Positions 1 through 4,749 of a stretch of 5,195 nt of DNA are shown one piece after another; position 1 is the stretch's first letter; every line of letters begins with the position of its first letter. The DNA comes from Bifidobacteriaceae bacterium (GTDB lineage: Bacteria; Actinomycetota; Actinomycetes; Actinomycetales; WQXJ01): NCBI GenBank assembly GCA_031278665.1, contig JAITKC010000073.1, forward strand, positions 1-5,195, written 5' to 3'. Under the pieces are notes generated by a model. That model did no database searches. It was not told the DNA's origin and saw nothing but the letters and a program-made list of their open reading frames with translations. Position numbers and translations under genes: made by a program.

Positions 1-277
1 GGTCGCCGAAGCGCCGGACGATTCTCTCGAAGGTCAGCGCCCCGGCCGGAACCGCTTGGCGGGCGGGCGGCCCGGCGGCGTCGTCCGGGGCGTCGGGACC
101 GGCGGGCGGCCAGGCGGGATCGGCCGACGGCTCTTCGGAGTCGGCCAGGGCGTCGGTCAGGTCCAACTCCAAGCCGTCGGTCAATTCTTGGGCTTGGTCC
201 GGGTCCAGCCCGGTCAGGGCCTCGCGAACGGCTTTGGCGTAGGCCCTGATGGCGGGCGGAGTGGTGACGGTGCTCAT
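1..277 (-). CDS. HAAS-domain-like protein, N-terminal part (runs off left edge)
   Basis: The 92 visible codons begin with ATG at 277-275, which overlaps the TGA of the padR gene by 4 bp (ATGA), so the two are almost certainly translationally coupled. Residues about 10-48 (beginning RAYAKAVREALTGL and including DPDQAQELTDGLELDL) fit the pattern of HAAS domains: a conserved L-x-x-L helix, then an acidic helix-turn-helix-like stretch. HAAS domains are typically encoded directly after PadR-family repressors, usually at the N terminus of a membrane protein, and are thought to sense or relay a signal to the repressor. Residues about 48-78 are a Pro/Ala/Asp-rich linker. No membrane segment is visible, but the C terminus lies outside the window. 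The HAAS call rests on pattern plus position and is fairly likely; the rest of the protein and its ligand are unknown. Confidence 0.72.
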   Translation of the reverse strand, partial: MSTVTTPPAIRAYAKAVREALTGLDPDQAQELTDGLELDLTDALADSEEPSADPAWPPAGPDAPDDAAGPPARQAVPAGALTFERIVRRFGD

Positions 278-606
278 TTGGCGACCTCCGTTGCTGCCAA
301 GATGCGGTCCATAGTCTCTGAGAAGCGGCGCCAGTCGCCGCTCAGGGCCTCGACGGCCCGGCGGCCCTGGGGCGTCAGCCCGTAGTACTTGCGCTGCGGC
401 CCCTCGTCCGAGGCGACCAGGTAACTGGTCAGCGATCCGGCTTGGTAGAGCCGCCGCAGCGTGCCGTAGACGGAGGCCTCGCCGACATTCGCCAGTCCGG
501 CGCGGCGCAGCCGGCGCACGATGTCGTAGCCGTAGCCGTCGTCGCGGCCGACAGTCGCCAGCACCGCCAGATCGAGAACCCCTTTGAGAAGTTGGGTGCC
601 GTCCAC
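274..606 (-). CDS. PadR family transcriptional regulator
   Basis: This 110-residue protein is the length of a small PadR repressor consisting of a winged helix-turn-helix and a short dimerisation helix. It opens with a typical PadR helix (LLKGVLDLAVLATV, residues 6-19), then GYGYDIVRRL (24-33), the recognition-helix region EASVYGTLRRL (43-53), the wing (about 61-78, RKYYGLTPQGRRAV at 72-85) and a C-terminal helix (about 88-106). Such proteins act as cytoplasmic dimers that repress their own operon or a neighbouring one. The start is GTG at 606-604, preceded by a perfect AGGAGG. The gene overlaps the following HAAS-like gene by 4 bp, the standard PadR-HAAS arrangement. Whether it controls the adjacent polysaccharide genes cannot be told from the sequence; it is more likely to regulate its own pair. 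Confidence 0.93.
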   Translation of the reverse strand: MDGTQLLKGVLDLAVLATVGRDDGYGYDIVRRLRRAGLANVGEASVYGTLRRLYQAGSLTSYLVASDEGPQRKYYGLTPQGRRAVEALSGDWRRFSETMDRILAATEVAK

Positions 607-610
607 GCCG

Positions 611-616
611 CCTCCT
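611..616 (-). promoter_or_regulatory. Shine-Dalgarno site of padR
   Basis: A perfect AGGAGG ends 4 nt before the GTG at 606 and fixes that start. It is the strongest ribosome binding site in the window, in contrast to the neighbouring genes, several of which have none. Confidence 0.8.
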
Positions 617-636
617 AACGCCTATTTGCCCGACAA

Positions 637-661
637 CGCTACCACGCGAAGCGCGGTAGCG
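637..661 (-). terminator. 11-bp hairpin between glycosyltransferase and padR: candidate terminator or padR operator
   Basis: On the minus strand, CGCTACCGCGC, loop TTC, GCGTGGTAGCG forms an 11-bp stem containing a single G-U wobble. On the plus strand the same position is an A-C mismatch, so the structure is complete only in RNA made from the minus strand. It lies 46 nt beyond the stop of the glycosyltransferase gene and 30 nt before the padR start. The sequence after it (TTGTCGGGC) is not a real U-tract, so termination would be of the U-poor kind. The same inverted repeat (CGCTACC/GGTAGCG arms) could instead be a DNA operator for PadR, since a weak -10-like TAGCGT (641-636) overlaps its downstream arm. 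The rest of the 607-707 gap is GC-rich and shows no gene. Confidence 0.45.
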
Positions 662-707
662 GCCGGGCGACGCGCCGGGCCGCGCCGCGCCGGCGAACCG
701 GGCCGGA

Positions 708-1844
708 TCAGCCCGCCAGGCGGGCGACGCGGGCGGCGAAGGCCGCCATTTCGGCGTTCGCCCGGCCGAGCGCGGCGCCGGCGTCCCGGGCGGCCCGCCT
801 GACCGCCTGGCGCTCAGCCGGATCCAGTCGCCAGCGTTCCAGAGTCGCCGCCGCCTGGGCGGGTCCCGCCACCACGGCGCCGGCCCGGGTCCGCCGGACC
901 AGGTCGGCCGGACGGGGCAACGGCGTGGTCACGATCGGCAGACCGCAAGCCAAATACTCGTACAGCTTGGACGGCATCGCCGCCGCGAAGCCGGGGGTGT
1001 CCTCAAGTAACAGCAAACCGGCCCAGGCGCCCTCGGCCGCGCGCCAGGCCCGCTCGGGCGGCAGGCGTCCGGGCAGACGCACCCGGGCGGCCAGCGCCGG
1101 CTCCTCGGCCAAAGCCGCCTCCAGCCGCGGCCGATCGGCCGGGGCGACCGGCCCGACCAGATCGAAACGCCACTTTGGGCATCGCCGCGCCGTCTCCAAC
1201 ATGGCCCAAAGCCCGCGCGAGCCCCGCAAGTCGCCGATGTAGACGGCGCGGGGCCGGGGATCGGGCTCGCCGGCGCCGCCGCCGGGGAGCATCGACCGGT
1301 CGGGCAAATTGCGCACCTCCAGGCGGCGCGGCGCCCGCGCCGCCAAGTGGGCGTCGGCCGCCACGGTCAGATCGGCCCGCGCCGCCAGGGCCAGGCCGAG
1401 CCGGGCCAGGCAGGCGCCCGCCAAACCGGCCAGTCCCCCAAGCCGGCGCGCCCAGGCGCGGTCGCGCAACAGGGCCAGGTAATCCTCGTGGACGTCCGCG
1501 ACCAGCCGCAGCCGCCGCCCGCCCAACACGGCCCGCCGCAAGTAGGCGCCGGCCGTCGAATCCGGGTCGAGGGCCACTAACACGCGCCCCCGCGCCCGCC
1601 AGGGCGCCGTCAACGCCAACGCCAGCCGCCCGGCGGCGCCGCGCCGAGCAAAGGCGCGGACCAGCGCCCCCGGCGGCGCGTCATCGGGCAGCCCCAAACC
1701 GATCACCTCGACTGAAAGCCCGGCCCGGCGCAGGGCGGCGACCTGGCGGTGCAGGCGGGCGTCGGCGACATCGTGCCCGGACGTCACAATCGACACGTCC
1801 ACACCGGCGCGCCGGGCCGGCGGCCGGGCAGCCGTCGGCCTCAC
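708..1844 (-). CDS. Glycosyltransferase, GT-B fold, family 4 type
   Basis: The protein of 378 residues probably transfers a sugar from an activated nucleotide donor to a growing surface glycan at the cytoplasmic face of the membrane. The N-terminal Rossmann half starts with VDVSIVTSGHDVADARLHR (15-33), a common opening in actinobacterial GT4-like enzymes, and continues through LVADVHEDY (about 114-122) and NLPDRS (179-184). The C-terminal donor-binding half has AVYIGDLRGSRGL (200-212) and PSKLYEYLACGLPIV (291-305); the Glu of that motif matches the donor-contacting position in GT4 enzymes. No signal peptide is seen. The chosen GTG (1844) overlaps the TGA of the upstream ATPase gene as GTGA. 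There is no Shine-Dalgarno there, so expression would depend on coupling. GTG at 1802 or 1796 would remove an Arg/Pro/Ala-rich lead and start nearer to the first beta strand. It is the last gene of the operon. Donor and acceptor are unknown. Confidence 0.9.
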   Translation of the reverse strand: MRPTAARPPARRAGVDVSIVTSGHDVADARLHRQVAALRRAGLSVEVIGLGLPDDAPPGALVRAFARRGAAGRLALALTAPWRARGRVLVALDPDSTAGAYLRRAVLGGRRLRLVADVHEDYLALLRDRAWARRLGGLAGLAGACLARLGLALAARADLTVAADAHLAARAPRRLEVRNLPDRSMLPGGGAGEPDPRPRAVYIGDLRGSRGLWAMLETARRCPKWRFDLVGPVAPADRPRLEAALAEEPALAARVRLPGRLPPERAWRAAEGAWAGLLLLEDTPGFAAAMPSKLYEYLACGLPIVTTPLPRPADLVRRTRAGAVVAGPAQAAATLERWRLDPAERQAVRRAARDAGAALGRANAEMAAFAARVARLAG

Positions 1845-2659
1845 AGGTCGTCCATGGTGAAGGCGTTCTCCCCGACCTCGCTGAACTTGGTGTAGGCGTC
1901 GATACAAGTTTGCGGGTCGGAGTGGAGCATCAGCCGGCCCTTGTGGATCCAGATGCAGTCGTTGCACATCTCGCGGATCGATCCGAGCGAGTGGGAGACC
2001 AGGAACATCGCCCGCGCCGAATGCATCAACTCCTCCATCTTCTTGGCCGCCTTGACCTTGAACTGGGCGTCGCCAGCCGACAGGGCCTCGTCGATCATCA
2101 GAATGTCCGGGTCCATATGCACCCCGACGGCGAAGGCCAGGCGGGTGGCCATACCGGACGAATAGGTCACCAGCGGCATGTCCATGAACTCGCCGATGTC
2201 GGCGAAGGCGGCGATCTCCTCGGCCCGCTCGGCCACTTGGGCCCGGGTCATGCCCTGGGCCAAGCCGCCCAGGACGACGTTCTCGCGGCCGGTCAGCTTG
2301 GCGTTGAAGCCCACGCCGAGGGCCAGTAGCGAACTGATCCGCCCGCGCACCTCGATCCGCCCCGACGATGGCGCCAGAATCCCGGCCACCGCTCTGACCA
2401 GGGTCGACTTGCCGGCGCCGTTGGCGCCGATAACTCCCAGCGAAGTGCCGACCGGCACGTCGAAACTGAGGTCGCGCAAAGCTTGGACCTCGCGCACGGC
2501 CCGCTCGCCGCGGCCCAGCCGGACCACCGCGCTGCGCAAGGTGGGCACCTTCTCAAAAGTGGTGCGGTAGGTGATCGACAAGTTCTGCACGCGAACCGCC
2601 GGGGGCGTTCCCCGGCCGTCCGGCCGCCCGGCCGAATCAGATCCGGACAGCGAAATCAC
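1841..2659 (-). CDS. ABC transporter ATP-binding protein, polysaccharide/teichoic acid export (Wzt/TagH type)
   Basis: This 272-residue nucleotide-binding subunit powers export of a lipid-linked polymer through the permease encoded just upstream. Motifs in order are Walker A GANGAGKS (78-85), the signature YSSGM (166-170) in place of LSGGQ, Walker B DILMIDEAL (185-193) with catalytic Glu191, D-loop SAGD (194-197) and switch His223 in LVSHS. The segment before Walker A (about 26-62, with ITYRTTFEK and VREVQALRDLSF) and the YSSGM/DEALSAGD wording are typical of Wzt, TagH and KpsT rather than nutrient importers. It ends soon after the nucleotide-binding domain, so the C-terminal carbohydrate-binding domain of some Wzt proteins is absent. 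The GTG start (2659) is preceded by GAGGGAG one base away, of which GAGG has 4-nt spacing, and it overlaps the permease's 3' end by 23 bp. Its TGA overlaps the next gene's GTG. Confidence 0.95.
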   Translation of the reverse strand: MISLSGSDSAGRPDGRGTPPAVRVQNLSITYRTTFEKVPTLRSAVVRLGRGERAVREVQALRDLSFDVPVGTSLGVIGANGAGKSTLVRAVAGILAPSSGRIEVRGRISSLLALGVGFNAKLTGRENVVLGGLAQGMTRAQVAERAEEIAAFADIGEFMDMPLVTYSSGMATRLAFAVGVHMDPDILMIDEALSAGDAQFKVKAAKKMEELMHSARAMFLVSHSLGSIREMCNDCIWIHKGRLMLHSDPQTCIDAYTKFSEVGENAFTMDDL

Positions 2660-3515
2660 GCTCCCTCGACATGAAGAACAGCGAGCCGACCACCAGCGCC
2701 GCCGCCGACCAGCCCAAGCCGACCAGCCAGAGCTGCCAGGACGGGACTTCCGAGTAGAGCAGCGTCTGCGACCAGCCGCCGCAGATCGAATACATCGGAT
2801 TGCACAGCATCAAGGCGAACAGGTCGTCGCCGGGCGGGAACTCGTGGACCGACCAGAGCACCGGCGACAGGTACATCCAGATGCGCAGAAAATAGGGCAG
2901 GAAACTGCCGGCGTCGCGGAAGTAGACCTGCAGCGCGCCCATGAAGGCCGCCAGCCCGGCCGAGAAGACGATCATCAGCAACAGAAAATAGACCGAAAGC
3001 AGCATTTCCCAGCCCCACGGCCCGTTTCGGTCCAGAATCAGTTTGAGGACTAAGAACACCGGCAGAGTCGGCAGGAAGCGGAAGAACGAGGTCCGCACCG
3101 CCGCGAACGGCATCAGCAGGCGCGGGAAGGCCATTCGCGAAATCAAGGCGCCGCCGCCGGTGACCGAGCCGGAGCCGGAGCCGGCGGCGCCCTGGAACAG
3201 CGTGTAGAGAAACAGACCGCAGCAAATCTGGACTAGCAGCGGGCCGCCGTCCTTGAGTTTCGCCCGCGTCAGAATGACCACCAAGACGAAATAAACCACC
3301 GCCAGCAGAGTCGGGTTGATCACCAGCCAAAGCCGCCCGAACACGGTGTCGGTGTGGGCCGAACGGATCGACGAGCGCGAAAACTCGGCCGCGAACGGCC
3401 AGCGGGCCACCAAGTCGCGCAAATAGGGGCCGATCCTGGGCAACCCCGCCCGCCCGGCCTCATAGACGTGGAGCTCGTCTCTGACCGTGGACGAGTCCCC
3501 GGCGTTCTTGGCCAA
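2637..3515 (-). CDS. ABC-2 type permease, polysaccharide/teichoic acid export (Wzm/TagG type)
   Basis: This membrane subunit pairs with the following ATP-binding gene to move a lipid-linked glycan across the cytoplasmic membrane. From the chosen start it has 292 residues, close to the family norm. After a cytoplasmic N terminus carrying HVYEAGRAGLP (16-26) and TVFGRLWLVINP (57-68), about six hydrophobic segments are visible near 63-82, 92-112, 133-160, 170-196, 204-224 and 260-282. YFRDAG (198-203) and YLSPVLW (215-221) are ABC-2 exporter hallmarks, and the protein ends in a short cytoplasmic tail. TTG at 3515 is chosen because AGAAAGGA stands 5 nt before it. An in-frame GTG at 3599, overlapping the previous stop as GTGA, would add 28 residues, but that stretch includes a rare TTA codon and two hairpins and does not resemble the family. 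The start is therefore moderately certain and the function highly certain. Confidence 0.93.
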   Translation of the reverse strand: MAKNAGDSSTVRDELHVYEAGRAGLPRIGPYLRDLVARWPFAAEFSRSSIRSAHTDTVFGRLWLVINPTLLAVVYFVLVVILTRAKLKDGGPLLVQICCGLFLYTLFQGAAGSGSGSVTGGGALISRMAFPRLLMPFAAVRTSFFRFLPTLPVFLVLKLILDRNGPWGWEMLLSVYFLLLMIVFSAGLAAFMGALQVYFRDAGSFLPYFLRIWMYLSPVLWSVHEFPPGDDLFALMLCNPMYSICGGWSQTLLYSEVPSWQLWLVGLGWSAAALVVGSLFFMSRERDFAVRI

Positions 3516-3520
3516 CGCAA

Positions 3521-3528
3521 TCCTTTCT
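3521..3528 (-). promoter_or_regulatory. Shine-Dalgarno site deciding the permease start
   Basis: AGAAAGGA on the minus strand, in a locally AT-richer patch (TTAGAAAGGATT), ends 5 nt before TTG at 3515. It is the main argument for the TTG start over the upstream GTG at 3599, which lacks such a site. Confidence 0.6.
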
Positions 3529-3543
3529 AACAGCCTTGGGGCG

Positions 3544-3558
3544 TGCCCGGCGCGGGCA
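3544..3558 (-). other. Small intercistronic hairpin, second of two
   Basis: TGCCCG and CGGGCA form a perfect 6-bp stem with a 3-nt loop. It lies between the glycosyltransferase stop and the Shine-Dalgarno site of the permease. It could affect mRNA stability or translation, although short GC stems are common in DNA of this composition. Confidence 0.4.
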
Positions 3559-3572
3559 TCGAACCCCAGGAT

Positions 3573-3593
3573 AGCGCCGCTCGTGGCGGCGCT
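3573..3593 (-). other. Intercistronic hairpin directly after the family 2 glycosyltransferase stop
   Basis: AGCGCCGC and GCGGCGCT form a perfect 8-bp inverted repeat around a 5-nt loop (CACGA on the minus strand), beginning 2 nt after the glycosyltransferase TGA. No U-tract follows (ATCCTGGGG), so it is not a standard terminator. A partial terminator, or an RNA-processing or stabilising element setting the ratio of glycosyltransferase to transporter, is possible. With the TTG start for the permease the 80-nt gap containing it is non-coding. Confidence 0.5.
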
Positions 3594-3595
3594 CT

Positions 3596-4642
3596 TCACC
3601 GACCGCCCGACGGCTCGGCCCGGGGCCGGCGGCCCTGGCCCCGCCAACTCTGCGCGACCCCGGCCCAGAAGCCCGCCCCCCATGTCATGTGCATTGTCGC
3701 GATCACCACCGGCAGCCAGGCCCGAGCCTTCGGGTCGAGCCCTTTCGATGACAATCCGGCGGCCGCCGTCACGCCGGCGGCGTAAAGCGCCGGCGCCGCC
3801 AGGGCGGCCGCCAACCGGCCGCGCCGGGCGACCAGACCCATCAGGCCGCCCGCCAGGCCGAGCCCGACCGCCAACGTCGCCGCCGGCGGCGCCAAATAGC
3901 GGGCCGAAGCCGTCTGCGGATAGGTCTTGATAACTCGCCAGCGCCACCGCCCGGTTTCGTAGAACTGCCGTTTGAGGGCCCGCCAACTGCGCCGGGGGCG
4001 GTAAATCACCCCGAGCGAGGGATCGAACCAGACCAGTTTGCCGGCCCCCATCAGGCGGTGGTTCAGCTCCCAGTCTTGAGCCCGGACGAAGGATTCGTTG
4101 AAGCCGCCGACCGCCTCGAGGTCGGCCCGGCGGAAGTTCCCCAGGTAGACCGACTTGGCCGGCCCGGCCCGCCCGCCGGTGTGAAAGGCCTCGGCGCCTA
4201 TGCCGAACGGCGTCGTCATGGCCCGGGCCACGGCTTTTTGGAACGGCGCCGTGCCCTCGGGCACCATCATGCCGCCGACGTTCGCGGCGCCGGTCTGGTC
4301 GAGCAGTTCGACCGCCCGCCCAATGTAGCCCGGCGGCAGCAGCGAATGGCCGTCCACCCGCACCAAATAGCCGTGTTTGGCCGCCCGCCAGGCCCGGTTC
4401 AGCCCTTCCGGGGTGCGCCCGGAAGGATTCTCCACGACTGTCAAGGCCGGGTGGCGGCGGGCTAGTTCTTCGGCCACCGCCCAGGTGTCGTCATCGGACG
4501 GGCCGACCGCCAAAATCACCTCGAGCGGGCCGCGGTAGGCCTGCTTGAAAACCTGTTCGACGGCCTGCGCCAAGTCAGCCGCCTCGTTGCGCACCGCCAA
4601 GAAGACGCTGACTCCGGGCGACGCCGCGGCGACTGGATTCAC
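3596..4642 (-). CDS. Family 2 glycosyltransferase with C-terminal membrane region (ExoA-like)
   Basis: This 348-residue membrane-anchored GT-A enzyme probably adds a sugar to a lipid-linked glycan at the inner face of the membrane. Visible parts are the nucleotide-binding start VSVFLAVRNE (11-20), the acidic turn VGPSDDD (46-52), NPSGRTPEGLN (72-82), the metal-site motif VRVDGHS (94-100, DGH replacing the usual DxD), LGNFRR (167-172), the catalytic-base region QDWELNHRL (189-197, Asp190) and an ETGRWRWRV segment (229-237) matching the Q/RxxRW position. Hydrophobic helices lie near 250-270, 277-298 and 309-330. The pattern resembles ExoA-type succinoglycan glycosyltransferases, but the donor cannot be inferred. 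GTG at 4642 is the first possible start, since an in-frame TAA lies 4 codons upstream. There is no Shine-Dalgarno; a TAAGAT box 6 nt before suggests a leaderless mRNA. It is the first gene of the export operon and is divergent from ugd. Confidence 0.93.
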   Translation of the reverse strand: MNPVAAASPGVSVFLAVRNEAADLAQAVEQVFKQAYRGPLEVILAVGPSDDDTWAVAEELARRHPALTVVENPSGRTPEGLNRAWRAAKHGYLVRVDGHSLLPPGYIGRAVELLDQTGAANVGGMMVPEGTAPFQKAVARAMTTPFGIGAEAFHTGGRAGPAKSVYLGNFRRADLEAVGGFNESFVRAQDWELNHRLMGAGKLVWFDPSLGVIYRPRRSWRALKRQFYETGRWRWRVIKTYPQTASARYLAPPAATLAVGLGLAGGLMGLVARRGRLAAALAAPALYAAGVTAAAGLSSKGLDPKARAWLPVVIATMHMTWGAGFWAGVAQSWRGQGRRPRAEPSGGR

Positions 4643-4648
4643 ACAGGC

Positions 4649-4679
4649 ATCTTACTTGCCCCGCCCGAACGCCTGGGAA
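4649..4679 (-). promoter_or_regulatory. Promoter of the export operon (leaderless)
   Basis: On the minus strand TAAGAT (4654-4649) fits the TANNNT -10 consensus and ends exactly 6 nt before the GTG at 4642, placing the expected transcription start on the first base of the start codon. A partial -35, TTCCCA (4679-4674), sits 19 nt upstream, slightly long and with 4 of 6 matches to TTGACA. The absence of a Shine-Dalgarno fits leaderless translation. Confidence 0.6.
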
Positions 4680-4702
4680 CGCGGGATTTTGGGCGATCTT
4701 CC

Positions 4703-4718
4703 GGGCGGGGCGGGTGGG
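4703..4718 (+). other. Perfect G-quadruplex motif in the divergent promoter
   Basis: The plus strand carries four runs of at least three G (4703-4705, 4707-4710, 4712-4714, 4716-4718) separated by single bases C, C and T. This is the tightest type of canonical G-quadruplex motif. It occupies about -47 to -32 relative to the inferred ugd start, where a -35 element would lie, and no TTGACA-like hexamer is present. It overlaps a competing 6-bp hairpin (GGCGGG 4709-4714 with CCCGCC 4719-4724). Function is inferred only; G-runs are frequent in DNA this GC-rich. Confidence 0.5.
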
Positions 4719-4737
4719 CCCGCCGGCCGGGTGCGGG

Positions 4738-4743
4738 TAAAGT
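4738..4743 (+). promoter_or_regulatory. -10 box of ugd (leaderless)
   Basis: TAAAGT fits TANNNT and ends exactly 6 nt before the GTG at 4750, so transcription is expected to begin at the start codon. The stretch between (GGGCGG) is too close to the start to be a good ribosome binding site. No -35 consensus is seen at 16-19 nt upstream. Confidence 0.55.
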
Positions 4744-4749
4744 GGGCGG

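Noticed and set aside
56..385. Plus-strand open frame opposite the HAAS/padR genes
   Set aside because: Gly/Val/Gln-rich shadow of two well-supported minus-strand genes, without a recognisable domain.
1804..1815. Perfect 12-bp GC palindrome CCGGCGCGCCGG near the GT4 start
   Set aside because: Short GC-only palindromes are common in this composition; it lies within coding sequence and nothing ties it to regulation.
1845..1967. Upstream extension of the GT4 frame into the ATPase gene
   Set aside because: This part encodes the conserved C terminus of the ATPase; the GTGA overlap at 1844 gives a natural start.
1175..2329. Long plus-strand open frame (384 codons) opposite the ATPase and GT4 genes
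   Set aside because: It is Arg/Pro/Ala- and Gly/His-rich with no domain, and lies antisense to two clearly conserved genes; long antisense frames are expected at this GC content.
3487..3930. Plus-strand open frame opposite the GT2/permease junction
   Set aside because: Low-complexity Pro/Arg/Ser composition and antisense to GT2; a composition artefact.
3600..3986. Upstream extension of the permease frame into the GT2 gene
   Set aside because: Open only because of GC bias; the residues are Gly/Arg/Ala-rich without family similarity, and the region encodes the GT2 C terminus in another frame.
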